Assembly (NCBI RefSeq): GCF_000969645.2
Contig: NZ_CP014222.1
Span: 4,591,740 to 4,655,739 of the forward strand
Reading direction: 5' to 3'
DNA from: Janthinobacterium sp. B9-8
GTDB lineage: Bacteria > Pseudomonadota > Gammaproteobacteria > Burkholderiales > Chitinibacteraceae
Length of the DNA stretch: 64,000 nucleotides
Below are positions 53,601 to 62,606 of the stretch, piece by piece; the first letter of the stretch is position 1, and each line of letters opens with the position of its first letter. The notes below the pieces were generated by a model. It did not search any database. It saw only the letters and a list, made by a program, of their open reading frames with translations, and had not been told where the DNA came from. A program made the translations under genes and the position numbers.

Positions 53601-54392
53601 ATGACCATGGCGATTGCCGACGTGCAAAACACGGTGGATACCCGCAATATTGCGATCAATAAAGTGGGCATTAAGTCCATTCGTCACCCAGTTAAAGTAG
53701 CGGATCGTACCGATGGCGTGCAGCACACTATCGCCATGTTTGATATGTATGTGTTCTTGCCTAAGCAGTTCAAAGGTACACATATGTCGCGCTTTGTTGA
53801 GATTTTAAACAGCCACGAGAAAGAAATCTCGGTGGATTCTTTCGAAACGATCCTGCGCGAAATGTGCGATCGCCTAGAAGCAGAATCTGGTTATTTGGAA
53901 ATGCGTTTTCCGTATTTTATTAATAAGACAGCACCAGTGTCTGGCGTGCAGAGCTTGATGGATTACGACATCACCTTGGTGGGTGAGTTGAAAAACGGTG
54001 TGTTTGAGCAAAAGCTTAAAGTATTAGCGCCAGTCACTAGCCTTTGCCCTTGTTCAAAGAAAATTTCTGCCTATGGCGCGCATAATCAGCGCTCGCACGT
54101 GACCGTAACAGCCACGCTGGCAAAGAGCATTTGGATTGAAGAAATTGTTACCCTGATCGAGGAAGAAGCCTCTTCTGAGCTATGGGGTTTACTGAAGCGT
54201 CCGGATGAAAAATACGTCACCGAGCGTGCTTACGATAATCCGAAGTTTGTAGAAGATATGGTGCGTGATGTGGCCGCCCGTGTTCATGCAGATCCTCGTG
54301 TTACAGCCTATGTGGTTGAATCAGAGAACTTTGAGTCGATTCATAATCACTCCGCTTATGCACTGATTGAGTACGATAAGCGCGAAGCGTAA
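53601..54392 (+). CDS. folE2: GTP cyclohydrolase IB
   Basis: A 263-aa enzyme making 7,8-dihydroneopterin triphosphate from GTP for folate or queuosine synthesis. The FolE2 family signature SLCPCSKKISAYGAHNQRSH is present; Cys149 is the expected catalytic cysteine. FolE2 enzymes use several divalent metals and often replace FolE under zinc limitation. Start at ATG 53601, with GGAG upstream; ATG 53607 is an alternative. It has its own promoter and no Zur site was recognised. Confidence 0.95.
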   Translation: MTMAIADVQNTVDTRNIAINKVGIKSIRHPVKVADRTDGVQHTIAMFDMYVFLPKQFKGTHMSRFVEILNSHEKEISVDSFETILREMCDRLEAESGYLEMRFPYFINKTAPVSGVQSLMDYDITLVGELKNGVFEQKLKVLAPVTSLCPCSKKISAYGAHNQRSHVTVTATLAKSIWIEEIVTLIEEEASSELWGLLKRPDEKYVTERAYDNPKFVEDMVRDVAARVHADPRVTAYVVESENFESIHNHSAYALIEYDKREA

Positions 54393-54659
54393 TTTTTAAA
54401 TTGGATTTGGCGCATGCTTTGACCACACTTTTTTTGTATTTTACTTTCAGTATTTGTCAAAACGAGTAAGTCTGGTATTTTGGTAACTGCACTTGGCTTC
54501 GCAGTAGTGCGAGCCTTGTATACGCGATTGGCAAAGGCTTATTTTGTGTGTAGTTGACGTTTGAATTTTAGCTTGGGTTGTTTTATAGCCACCCCTGAGC
54601 AAACAATCGAATAATGCTGCATCAACAAAGCTGTTTACTTAATTACTAGGGAAAACGTG

Positions 54660-54872
54660 ATGTCTAGCAAGATGATGGGTACTGTAAAGTTTTTTAATAC
54701 CGAAAAAGGGTTTGGTTTTATTTCTCCTGAAGACGGCAGCAAAGATGTGTTTGTACATTTTTCTGCTATTCAGTCTACAAGTTTTAAAACCTTGGATGAA
54801 GGGCAGCGAGTTGAGTTTTCTGTTGAGCAAGGACAGAAAGGCCCCGCAGCTGCAAACGTAGTGGCTTTGTAA
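54660..54872 (+). CDS. Cold-shock domain protein
   Basis: A 70-aa single cold-shock domain. RNP1 (KGFGFI) and RNP2 (VFVHF) are both present, so it should bind single-stranded RNA and DNA. The 267-bp leader before the gene resembles the long cspA-type 5' regions, although I could not identify the structure. AGGGA precedes the ATG at 54660; a GTG just upstream is less likely. A clear terminator follows at 54968. It is not possible to say which Csp homologue this is. Confidence 0.93.
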   Translation: MSSKMMGTVKFFNTEKGFGFISPEDGSKDVFVHFSAIQSTSFKTLDEGQRVEFSVEQGQKGPAAANVVAL

Positions 54873-54967
54873 GAGCAACGTTTCTGTTGATTGACTATTG
54901 CAGCCTGCCGGACTTAAGTATGATTAGTGAAAGAATGTCCGGTTCTAGATAGATTTTGATACAGACC

Positions 54968-54993
54968 AAAGCCTCGGAAACGGGGCTTTTTTT
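54968..54993 (+). terminator. Terminator of the cold-shock gene
   Basis: AAAGCCTCG and CGGGGCTTT pair around the GAAA tetraloop with one wobble, followed by a T run. It lies before the start of the small membrane protein gene at 55007, which rules out a longer N-terminus for that gene. Confidence 0.88.
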
Positions 54994-55006
54994 GATTGGA
55001 TGCACT

Positions 55007-55192
55007 ATGTATATTATTTTGATTGGATATTTATACGTGGTGATGATGTTTTCTATTGTCATGGGTACCATCGCCAAGGGCTTGGTCGTGTTCTTTATAT
55101 TTGGCTTTATGCCGACTGTGATTCTGATCTGGCTTAAACGCGGCAAGCAGATTGTGAAAGAGCGTAAGCGGGAAGAAGGGGAAGATGTGTAG
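55007..55192 (+). CDS. Small two-helix membrane protein
   Basis: A 61-aa predicted inner-membrane protein with two hydrophobic helices (about 2-22 and 26-46) and a strongly charged C-terminal tail (KRGKQIVKERKREEGEDV). I do not recognise the family. The start at 55007 is the first ATG after the cold-shock terminator; its ribosome site is weak (TTGGAT). A real gene is likely but not certain. Confidence 0.6.
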   Translation: MYIILIGYLYVVMMFSIVMGTIAKGLVVFFIFGFMPTVILIWLKRGKQIVKERKREEGEDV

Positions 55193-55248
55193 GGCGGATG
55201 AAACCTGCTATTTTCTTGTTTGAGACCATATGCAGGCCTCGCTTACAA

Positions 55249-55283
55249 ATAAAAAACCAGAGCCATTAAGACTCTGGTTTTTT
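55249..55283. terminator. Bidirectional terminator
   Basis: AAAAAACCAGAG (55251-55262) pairs with CTCTGGTTTTTT (55272-55283). T runs lie on both sides, so it can end the small membrane gene and, on the other strand, ybdD-cstA. Confidence 0.9.
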
Positions 55284-55304
55284 TATGCACCAACGGTTAT
55301 TTTG

Positions 55305-55526
55305 CTAGCAAGGGCATTTACTGATTTTTCCTGCGCCGGGAAAGCGTGCTTCAAGGCAGTATTGATAAAACTCTTTGCGCGTTTTAGCGGGCACTTCGGG
55401 GTGGTGGGCCTGCATATGCGCCAGATAGTTTTCATAATCATGCACGCCCACCATCAGGCGGCAGGTCTGGACTACTTTATGGGCATGGCTTCTAAAGGTG
55501 GAGCCTGCTTGCAGAAATTTAAGCAT
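55305..55526 (-). CDS. ybdD: YbdD/YjiX family protein (DUF466)
   Basis: A 73-aa soluble protein with the family pattern VGVHDYENYLAHMQAHHP and a final GKISKCPC. YbdD/YjiX proteins always accompany CstA-type transporters and are needed for pyruvate or peptide transport in E. coli. The start at 55526 overlaps the cstA stop by eight bases, so translation is coupled. In-frame upstream codons would lie inside cstA. Confidence 0.93.
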   Translation of the reverse strand: MLKFLQAGSTFRSHAHKVVQTCRLMVGVHDYENYLAHMQAHHPEVPAKTRKEFYQYCLEARFPGAGKISKCPC

Positions 55527-57585
55527 GGCCACCCTCGGTTTGTAATTGCCCACCAATTTCTTGCACGGTGACATGCTTATGGCCCAGTGCTTTGCGAATT
55601 TGAATAATGGCAGCCACTAGCATTGTCATGGCAACCAGCATAAAGAAGGCGCAAAGAGCAGTGTTAATTTGATTGTTAAATACAATCCTTTCCATGTCTG
55701 CAATATTTTTGGCAGGGGCGAGCAGTGTGCCGTCGGCAATGGCGGTATTAAAGCGTTTTGCTTGCGCTAAAAAGCCGATTTTAGGGTTTTCATGGAAGAT
55801 TTTTTGCCAGCCAGCTGTCATCGAGGTGATAAATAGCCACACCGTTGGCAGAATGGTTACCCAGGCATAGCGTTGTTTCTTCATCTTAAAGATGACTACC
55901 GTGCCAAGCAAAAGCGCCATGGTGGCGAGCATTTGGTTACCAATCCCAAACAACGGCCACAGCGTGTTGATCCCACCTAATGGATCGGTCACGCCTTGAT
56001 AAACAAAGAATCCCCAGCCAGAAACCGCCACGGCTGTGCCGATTAAATTGCCGACCCATGATTGGCTTTTAGCTAAGCCAGGGATAAATACACCCACGGT
56101 ATCTTGCACCATAAAGCGGCAAGCACGCGTGCCTGCGTCAACGGCCGTTAAGATAAAGAGCGCTTCAAAAAGAATTGCAAAGTGATACCAGAAGGCCATC
56201 ATGGCGGTGCTGCCGGTGATGGTGCTGATGATATAGGCCATACCCACGGCAAAGGTCGGTGCGCCGCCTGCACGCGATAGAATCGAATGCTCACCTACGT
56301 CTTTAGCAATTTGCGCCAAATACTCAGGCGTAATCACAAAGCCCCAGCTATTAATCACTTGCGAGGCGCTTTCTACCGTGGTGCCGATGAGTGCTGCGGG
56401 GGAGTTCATGGCGAAATACACGCCAGGCTCGAGCACCGAAGCGCAAATCAGCGCCATCAGCGCTACAAACGATTCCATCAGCATTGAGCCATAGCCAATC
56501 ATGCGGATATGACTTTCTTTCTCGATTAACTTAGGCGTGGTGCCGGAGGCGACCAAGGCGTGAAAGCCCGATATTGCGCCGCAAGCAATGGTAATAAACA
56601 AAAATGGGAACAGGCTGCCGGCAAAAACAGGGCCGCTGCCATCAATAAAGCGGCTGACTGCAGGCATTTTTAACTCGGGCGCGGCAAAAATAATCCCCAC
56701 AGCTAAGCCTGCAATCACACCAATTTTTAGGAAGGTAGATAGATAATCGCGGGGTGCTAATAGCAGCCAAACCGGTAATACCGAAGCAATAAAGCCATAA
56801 ATAATCAAGGCCCAGGTGAGCTGAGTGCCGCTCATGGTAAAGAAAGGCCCCCATTCAGGGCTGGCTGCAATATTGCCACCGTAGATAATGGCCGCCATCA
56901 TCAGCACAAAGCCAATCAGTGAAATTTCACCAATATGCCCAGGGCGTAGATAACGCATATAAACGCCCATAAACAGCGCAATGGGAATAGTGGCTGCTAT
57001 CGAGAATACGCCCCAAGGGCTTTCAGCCAGCGCTTTAACAACGACTAAAGCTAGGGCGGATAAGATAATAATCATCACGCCTAGCGCGCCCAGCATCACA
57101 ATCACACCGGCAAATGGCCCTAGCTCTTGCTTGGCCATTTCCCCCAAGGAGCGGCCATCGCGGCGGGTGGAAATAAATAACACTAAGAAATCTTGCACTG
57201 CACCAGCCAGCATCACGCCGACCAAAATCCATATCGTGCCGGGTAAAAAGCCCATTTGTGCTGCCAGAATCGGCCCAACCAAGGGGCCTGCTCCTGCAAT
57301 TGCGGCAAAGTGATGGCCGAATAACACCCATTTATTGGTGGGGACATAGTCCAGACCATCATTGCGGCGCTGGGCGGGGGTAGGGCGGTTATCGTCGAGC
57401 TCGAAGATTTTTTCGGCGATAAATTTGGAGTAAAAGCGGTAAGCAATGCTGTAGCAGGAGATGGCAGCTAAAACCAGCCAGACTGCGTTGACATGCTCTC
57501 CCCGGCTGAGCGCCAGCATGGCAAAGGAGAATGCGCCACCAAGAGCTACCAGCAGCCAGACCCCCCATTTTTTAAAATGATTCAT
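55519..57585 (-). CDS. cstA: Carbon starvation protein CstA
   Basis: A 688-aa inner-membrane transporter with about 16-18 helices, predicted to take up pyruvate and peptides during carbon limitation. FGHHFAAIAGAGPLVGPILAA near 85-105 and the SGFHALVASGTTPKL stretch are family signatures. E. coli CstA is 701 aa. It is the first gene of cstA-ybdD. Upstream, 57586-57848 holds its promoter and a nearby imperfect inverted repeat (CTTTCCCTA and TAGGAAAAG) which could be regulatory. Confidence 0.95.
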   Translation of the reverse strand: MNHFKKWGVWLLVALGGAFSFAMLALSRGEHVNAVWLVLAAISCYSIAYRFYSKFIAEKIFELDDNRPTPAQRRNDGLDYVPTNKWVLFGHHFAAIAGAGPLVGPILAAQMGFLPGTIWILVGVMLAGAVQDFLVLFISTRRDGRSLGEMAKQELGPFAGVIVMLGALGVMIIILSALALVVVKALAESPWGVFSIAATIPIALFMGVYMRYLRPGHIGEISLIGFVLMMAAIIYGGNIAASPEWGPFFTMSGTQLTWALIIYGFIASVLPVWLLLAPRDYLSTFLKIGVIAGLAVGIIFAAPELKMPAVSRFIDGSGPVFAGSLFPFLFITIACGAISGFHALVASGTTPKLIEKESHIRMIGYGSMLMESFVALMALICASVLEPGVYFAMNSPAALIGTTVESASQVINSWGFVITPEYLAQIAKDVGEHSILSRAGGAPTFAVGMAYIISTITGSTAMMAFWYHFAILFEALFILTAVDAGTRACRFMVQDTVGVFIPGLAKSQSWVGNLIGTAVAVSGWGFFVYQGVTDPLGGINTLWPLFGIGNQMLATMALLLGTVVIFKMKKQRYAWVTILPTVWLFITSMTAGWQKIFHENPKIGFLAQAKRFNTAIADGTLLAPAKNIADMERIVFNNQINTALCAFFMLVAMTMLVAAIIQIRKALGHKHVTVQEIGGQLQTEGGHA

Positions 57586-57807
57586 CGCCTTTCCTTATAA
57601 GTGTTTTATTTTGAATAACTTACATGCAGGGCGATGATGAAACGATGCCGCTGATCGTCACATAGGTGCTTTCCCTAGGAGTCAGTTAAAAACCTAGCCT
57701 TTGTAGGAAAAGGACAACATTTTGTTTCAAACAGGGGGAGCAGGGCGACAAGGTATCGCGTCATATCTCTTTATGGAATGGGCTTGAGGATGAGATGAAT
57801 TTAGATG

Positions 57808-57843
57808 CGTGGCAATAAAGTATTTTTGTACTTTATTGCCACG
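57808..57843. repeat. Perfect 15-bp inverted repeat after the ZIP gene
   Basis: CGTGGCAATAAAGTA (57808-57822) and TACTTTATTGCCACG (57829-57843) with loop TTTTTG, six bases past the end of the ZIP gene. The hairpin may act as a terminator for that gene, although no T run follows on the minus strand. Confidence 0.7.
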
Positions 57844-57848
57844 TTAGA

Positions 57849-58775
57849 TCAGTGCGGGAATAAAAAGTGTGGCACAGCAATAAATGCTACTCCAGCCAGA
57901 ATCAGCGTCACTTGCTGAGCGGTATCTTTAAGCTGAGGGCGTTTATGCAGGCCAGGGATGAGATCGGCAATGGCGACATAAATCATGCTGGATGCACCCA
58001 GCGCCAGCAGATAAGGCTGCCAGTGGGTAACGGTTTGCAGCGACCAGTAGGCGAGCAGCGCGCCGATTAATGCGGCTAGCGACGACATGGCATTGAGCAG
58101 CAAGGCTTTGGTTTTGCTATAGCCTGAATGCAAGAGCACAATAAAATCGCCGACTTCCTGTGGCACTTCGTGAGCGATAATGGCCAGCGATGTGGCGATC
58201 CCCACATTAATATCAGTCATAAAAGCAGCGGCAATCAGTGCGCCATCTAAGAAATTATGGAAGGTGTCGCCGACAATAATCATCAGCCCCGCTCGGCCGT
58301 GGCCGTGGCCATGCCCGTGTGTATGTTCGTGCGGCTCTAATTCTTCGCATGCTTCGTGATGGCAATGCCGCCAGATCACGAGTTTTTCCATAATAAAAAA
58401 CGCTAGAATCCCTGCGAGCAGTGTTAAAGAGATGCTCGATGCTGAAGGGCTTTGTGAGTGTTCTTCGTGATCTGTGTCTTTGCTTGCAGAGTGATCGTGT
58501 TCTGCGTGGGTATCCGCTTTGCTGACAAGGTGCTCATGCTCTGCCATGATCGAATTATTGCTTGTTGTCTGGGCGACAGCAGGCCGATGATCGTGTTCAC
58601 CAAAAGCATGGGGAAGAATTTCTAGAAAGGCGGCTGCTAAGAGCGAGCCGACGGCAAAACTGACTAATTTTGGAATCCAGCTAGGCCGTGCGGCGTAGGC
58701 AATACATGCGGCGGCGAGCACACTGAGTAAGCTGCCCGCTACGCTGGCGGTCATAATCCAAGCAAGAACACTCAT
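57849..58775 (-). CDS. ZIP-family metal transporter
   Basis: A 308-aa inner-membrane transporter, probably for zinc or another divalent metal. About eight helices are predicted. Two His-rich loops are clear: around residues 80-110 (AEHDHSASKDTDHEEHSQS) and about 150-163 (EHTHGHGHGHGRAG). The metal-site helices carry FHNFLDGALIAAAF and IIAHEVPQEVGDF, as in ZIP proteins. It follows pgeF by about 50 bp on the same strand and may share its transcript. Confidence 0.9.
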   Translation of the reverse strand: MSVLAWIMTASVAGSLLSVLAAACIAYAARPSWIPKLVSFAVGSLLAAAFLEILPHAFGEHDHRPAVAQTTSNNSIMAEHEHLVSKADTHAEHDHSASKDTDHEEHSQSPSASSISLTLLAGILAFFIMEKLVIWRHCHHEACEELEPHEHTHGHGHGHGRAGLMIIVGDTFHNFLDGALIAAAFMTDINVGIATSLAIIAHEVPQEVGDFIVLLHSGYSKTKALLLNAMSSLAALIGALLAYWSLQTVTHWQPYLLALGASSMIYVAIADLIPGLHKRPQLKDTAQQVTLILAGVAFIAVPHFLFPH

Positions 58776-58823
58776 TAAAGACTTTCAAAATATCTGTAGA
58801 TGCAACAGTGTATCATTCCATCA

Positions 58824-59576
58824 TCATTCGGTCAGCCAAATTAAGCTGGCCATACGGCCTGTGCGCTGATCGCGGCGGTAAGAAAAAAAGCGATCGGAAT
58901 CCGTAACCGTGCAATAGTCGCCGCCATAAATCGCGTGTACACCACAGGCTTGTAGCCTTTGCTTTGCCAGTAGATAAATATCAACCAACCATTTTCCATT
59001 GTTTCTGCTGGGTCTAAATGCGTTGATTGCGGTGCTATCGTGCGCCATAAATGCCGTACGGACTTCTTCTCCCACTTCAAACGCATTCGGGCCAATGGCA
59101 GGCCCAAGCCAGGCCATGAGCGTATCAGATGGTACTTGCATCTGCGTAATGGTGGCTTCGATCACGCCACTGCAAAGGCCGCGCCAGCCCGCATGGGCAG
59201 CCCCAACCACGGTGCCAGCCTGATTGCAAAGTAAGACGGGCAGGCAGTCTGCCGTCATCACCGCGCAGACTGCGCTTACAGTATGCGCAGTCACGGCATC
59301 GGCTTCGGTATTTTGCAGAGCAGTGGCAGCATCGACCACCTGTACACCGTGTACCTGCGTTAGCCATACCGGGGCGCTAGGCAGATACTGGCGCACAATG
59401 GCCCGGTTGTGAGCAACCGCTTCAGGAGAGTCGTCAACATGGTTGCCCAGGTTGAGGCTCGCCCAAGGCGCGGTACTTACACCACCGTGGCGGCTGGTCG
59501 AAATAGCCTGCACCGTGGCAGGTGCAGGCCAATCCGGCCTGATCCACATTGGGGGGAGTGGCTTATTCACGGACAT
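58824..59576 (-). CDS. pgeF: Peptidoglycan editing factor PgeF (YfiH/laccase domain)
   Basis: A 250-aa protein of the YfiH family. In E. coli it removes wrongly added L-serine precursors of peptidoglycan; it was earlier called polyphenol oxidase. The metal-binding histidine/cysteine set is visible: THGVQ-like QVHGVQVVDA, TADCLPVLLC, and AAHAGWRGLCSGV. The start at 59576 overlaps the end of rluD by 14 bases; a longer start further upstream would run deeper into rluD. It is the middle gene of rluD-pgeF-zip. Confidence 0.92.
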   Translation of the reverse strand: MSVNKPLPPMWIRPDWPAPATVQAISTSRHGGVSTAPWASLNLGNHVDDSPEAVAHNRAIVRQYLPSAPVWLTQVHGVQVVDAATALQNTEADAVTAHTVSAVCAVMTADCLPVLLCNQAGTVVGAAHAGWRGLCSGVIEATITQMQVPSDTLMAWLGPAIGPNAFEVGEEVRTAFMAHDSTAINAFRPSRNNGKWLVDIYLLAKQRLQACGVHAIYGGDYCTVTDSDRFFSYRRDQRTGRMASLIWLTE

Positions 59577-60609
59577 ACATGACTTCGCAGTCGCTATCGT
59601 CAACATCCCAATCGTCGTCCCAGTCTTCTTCCAGCATGCCAGCGTCTAAGCGCAGCACATTGACCAGCATGTCCATGTCTTCCGGAAGCGCGGCTTTCCA
59701 AGTCATGGTTTTGCCGGTTTCAGGGTGAATAAGCGACAGTTTGCGGGCATGCAATGCCTGACGTGCAAATTCACCGAGTGCAATACTGACTTCCGGCGAG
59801 TGTAGTCTTGGTTTGCCGCCATAAATCGGGTCAGCTGCCAGCGGGTGATTGATATGCGCCATATGCACGCGGATCTGATGCGTGCGGCCCGTCTCAAGCT
59901 GACATTCAACTAAGGTGTGCGCGGTAAAGTGTTCGCGAATCTTATAGTGAGTCACTGCATGCTTGCCTGAATACACTACCGCCATTTTAATTCTTTCTTT
60001 AGGATGGCGGCCAATTGGGGCGTCTACTTTGCCATCATTGGAAAGTAAACCTTGAGCAATGGCCATATAGTGGCGCTTGACTGTACGTGCTTGTAATTGT
60101 TGCACAAGACTATTTTGCGCCATCAAGGTGCGTGCAATCACCATTAAGCCACTGGTATCCTTGTCCAGTCGGTGTACGATGCCTGCGCGGGGAATAAGTT
60201 TAAGCTCTGGGTAGCGGTGGAGTAAGCCGTTAAGTACAGTGCCTGTCCAGTTGCCTGTGCCGGGATGCACAACTAAACCCGGTGCTTTATTCAGCACAAG
60301 TAAGGTAGCATCTTCGTAAATAATATCTAATTCGATATCTTCAGGCTGAAAAGCACTAGTCTCAGCTTCGGGTTGGGGTAAGACACTAATCGTTTCACCA
60401 CCCCATAATTTTGTTTTGGGGACGGCAGGGTTGCCGTTAAGAAAGACTAGGCCGTCTTTAATCCATGTGGAGAGTCGGTTACGGGAAAATTCGGGCAGCA
60501 TCTTGGCTAAAGCAGCGTCCAAGCGCTCCCCAGCCAAATCGGATGGCACGGTCAGGACATGCGCCTGCTCGAAGTCGTTATAATCGTTTAATTCGTTTTC
60601 GGAATGCAT
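59563..60609 (-). CDS. rluD: 23S rRNA pseudouridine synthase RluD
   Basis: A 348-aa enzyme making pseudouridines 1911, 1915 and 1917 in helix 69 of 23S rRNA. An N-terminal S4 domain (about 15-75, GERLDAALAKMLPEFSRNRL) precedes the synthase domain with the catalytic aspartate in HRLDKDTSGLMV. The acidic tail (EEDWDDDWDVDDSDCEV) is unusual. The start is ATG 60609, or the adjacent ATG 60612; an earlier start would overlap bamD on the other strand. Divergent from bamD. Confidence 0.95.
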   Translation of the reverse strand: MHSENELNDYNDFEQAHVLTVPSDLAGERLDAALAKMLPEFSRNRLSTWIKDGLVFLNGNPAVPKTKLWGGETISVLPQPEAETSAFQPEDIELDIIYEDATLLVLNKAPGLVVHPGTGNWTGTVLNGLLHRYPELKLIPRAGIVHRLDKDTSGLMVIARTLMAQNSLVQQLQARTVKRHYMAIAQGLLSNDGKVDAPIGRHPKERIKMAVVYSGKHAVTHYKIREHFTAHTLVECQLETGRTHQIRVHMAHINHPLAADPIYGGKPRLHSPEVSIALGEFARQALHARKLSLIHPETGKTMTWKAALPEDMDMLVNVLRLDAGMLEEDWDDDWDVDDSDCEVMYVRE

Positions 60610-60610
60610 C

Positions 60611-61414
60611 ATGAATAAGATTCTACCGCGATTCATCGTCTCTGCAGTACTTGCCGGATTATTGGCAGCTTGCGCATCCACTCCTGATGAACAGGATGAA
60701 ACCCGTGGCTGGACGGCCGAGAAGATTTTTACCGAGGCAAAAGCCGAGCAAGACAGCCGCAATTTTGATCGTTCAAACAAGCTGTTTGAAAAGTTAGAAG
60801 CACGTTTTCCTTATGGCAGACATGCTCAGCAAGCGCAAATCGAAACGGCTTATAACCATTATAAAAACCAAGAGCCTTTGTTGGCTTTTGCGGCAATCGA
60901 TCGCTTTATTAAGCAATACCCAGCGCATCCAAATATTGATTACGCCTACTATTTAAAGGGTTTGGTTAACTTTAACGAGGCGCAGGGCTTCTTATCCAGC
61001 CTGATCAAGCAGGATATGTCGGAGCGCGATCCAAAGGCAGCAAGGGAGTCATTTGATACCTTCCGCCAGCTTGTTACCCGCTATCCAGAGAGTAAGTACG
61101 CCGCTGATTCAACGGTACGTATGGGGTATTTGGTTGGTGCATTGGCTAGCCACGAGTTGCACGTAGCTAAGTACTATTACAACCGTGGTGCATTTTTAGC
61201 CGCAGCAAATCGTGGTAAATATTTACTAGAAACGTATTCGAGTACCAAGCAGGTGGAGCCCGCTTTAGGCATCATGGCCTTGGCTTACGATAAGCTTGGT
61301 TTAGTTGAGTTGCGTGACGATGTGAAAAAAGTGTTGTTTAAGAATTACCCGCAAACAGCAGTATTGGATGAGGGCGTTTTGTTCTCTGACGCTGACTGGT
61401 GGAAGCCTTGGTAA
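60611..61414 (+). CDS. bamD: Outer-membrane assembly lipoprotein BamD
   Basis: A 267-aa lipoprotein of the BAM complex, essential for inserting beta-barrel proteins. The signal and lipobox (LAGLLAACAS) give Cys21. Five TPR-like repeats fill about 40-245, including PYGRHAQQAQIETAYNHY and LVTRYPESKYAADSTVRMGYL. The ATG overlaps the start of rluD on the opposite strand by two bases, so each gene's ribosome site lies inside the other gene. The tRNA cluster follows 73 bp later. Confidence 0.97.
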   Translation: MNKILPRFIVSAVLAGLLAACASTPDEQDETRGWTAEKIFTEAKAEQDSRNFDRSNKLFEKLEARFPYGRHAQQAQIETAYNHYKNQEPLLAFAAIDRFIKQYPAHPNIDYAYYLKGLVNFNEAQGFLSSLIKQDMSERDPKAARESFDTFRQLVTRYPESKYAADSTVRMGYLVGALASHELHVAKYYYNRGAFLAAANRGKYLLETYSSTKQVEPALGIMALAYDKLGLVELRDDVKKVLFKNYPQTAVLDEGVLFSDADWWKPW

Positions 61415-61487
61415 GAAATATTTAGTTTATTTGCGATCCGGGGGTTTACAGGCTGAAATTAGCTCTGTAATATTCGGATCTCTTTCG

Positions 61488-61563
<76 letters not shown>

Positions 61564-61613
61564 GAACGGTTTAAGTCATAAAATGCCATGGCTTATAAGT
61601 AAAGTTTTAGATT

Positions 61614-61689
61614 GATCCCATCGTCTAGAGGCCTAGGACACTGCCCTTTCACGGCGGCGACCGGGGTTCGAATCCCCGTGGGATCGCCA
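61614..61689 (+). tRNA. tRNA-Glu (TTC), copy 1
   Basis: 76 nt with CCA encoded. Acceptor GATCCCA pairs with TGGGATC, anticodon loop CTTTCAC gives TTC, T arm CGGGGTTCGAATCCCCG. The D arm reads GTCTAGAGGCCTAGGAC. A second, slightly different copy lies at 61807. Confidence 0.97.
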
Positions 61690-61700
61690 AGTTTTATAGT

Positions 61701-61777
61701 GCGGCTGTAGCTCAGTTGGATAGAGTATCTGGCTACGAACCAGAGGGTCAGGAGTTCGAATCTCTTCAGCCGCACCA
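61701..61777 (+). tRNA. tRNA-Arg (ACG)
   Basis: 77 nt with CCA encoded. Acceptor GCGGCTG pairs with CAGCCGC and the anticodon loop CTACGAA gives ACG. The A at position 34 is expected to be deaminated to inosine by TadA so that the tRNA reads CGU, CGC and CGA. Confidence 0.97.
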
Positions 61778-61806
61778 CAGTATTTGCAGTAATGCATTAA
61801 AAGTAT

Positions 61807-61881
61807 GATCCCATAGTTTAGCGGTTAGAACACTGCCCTTTCACGGCGGCGGCCGGGGTTCGATTCCCCGTGGGATCGCCA
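61807..61881 (+). tRNA. tRNA-Glu (TTC), copy 2
   Basis: 75 nt with CCA encoded. Same acceptor and anticodon stem as copy 1 but with a different D arm (GTTTAGCGGTTAGAAC) and small changes before and in the T arm. The anticodon is again TTC. Confidence 0.97.
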
Positions 61882-61885
61882 GTTT

Positions 61886-61916
61886 AAAAAACCTGCCCAT
61901 GTGGCAGGTTTTTTTT
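61886..61916 (+). terminator. Terminator of the tRNA cluster
   Basis: AAAAAACCTGCC pairs with GGCAGGTTTTTT around loop CATGT and ends in eight Ts. It separates the tRNA transcript from tmk. Confidence 0.92.
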
Positions 61917-61979
61917 CGTCCGTACAAGCCACAGGCTTTCCCGTGTAAAATTCTGGCGGGACTCTCTCTTAGGAACACT

Positions 61980-62606
61980 ATGATAGCGTTGGGTCGTTTT
62001 CTCTCGGTAGAAGGCATTGATGGCGCGGGTAAAAGCACTCAACTGGCGTGGATTGCACAGTGGCTGGCTCAGCAAGGCATTGCCTTTGTCCAAACGCGCG
62101 AGCCAGGTGGCACACCTATGGGCGAGAAGCTGCGTGAGTTACTTCTTACCGAGCCTATGCACTTAGAAACAGAAACGCTGCTGATGTTTGCAGGGCGGCG
62201 TGAACATCTGGCGCAAGTGATTTTGCCTGCGCTAGAGCGTGGCGATTGGGTGCTGTGTGATCGCTTTAGCGATGCCAGCTATGCCTATCAGGGCGGCGGA
62301 CGAGGCTTGCCGCGCGAGAAGTTTATTGCGCTGGAGGAATGGGTGCAGGGTAGTGGCCTAAATAAAATCCAACCTGATTTAACATTTATTTTTGATGTAC
62401 CCTTGGCGGTTAGCCAAGAGCGTATGGCAAATGGCCGTACTTTAGATCGCTTTGAGCGTGAAGCCGCTGATTTTCATGCGCGGGTGCGTGCAGCTTATTT
62501 AGAAAGAGCTGCTAGCGAGCCGGAGCGGATTCGCGTGATTGATGCTAATCGCTCTTTAGAGCAAATCCAAACCGAGCTAGCTGAGATACTGAGTACCCTA
62601 CTTTAA
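61980..62606 (+). CDS. tmk: Thymidylate kinase
   Basis: A 208-aa enzyme phosphorylating dTMP to dTDP. P-loop GIDGAGKST at residues 12-20, the DR motif in CDRFSDASYAYQGGGRGL, and the LID region (SQERMANGRTLDRFE) are present. AGGAA precedes ATG 61980; longer readings begin inside the tRNA terminator. Its last 84 bases, including the stop codon, are repeated directly downstream at 62628-62711. tmk and holB are neighbours in many proteobacteria. Confidence 0.96.
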   Translation: MIALGRFLSVEGIDGAGKSTQLAWIAQWLAQQGIAFVQTREPGGTPMGEKLRELLLTEPMHLETETLLMFAGRREHLAQVILPALERGDWVLCDRFSDASYAYQGGGRGLPREKFIALEEWVQGSGLNKIQPDLTFIFDVPLAVSQERMANGRTLDRFEREAADFHARVRAAYLERAASEPERIRVIDANRSLEQIQTELAEILSTLL

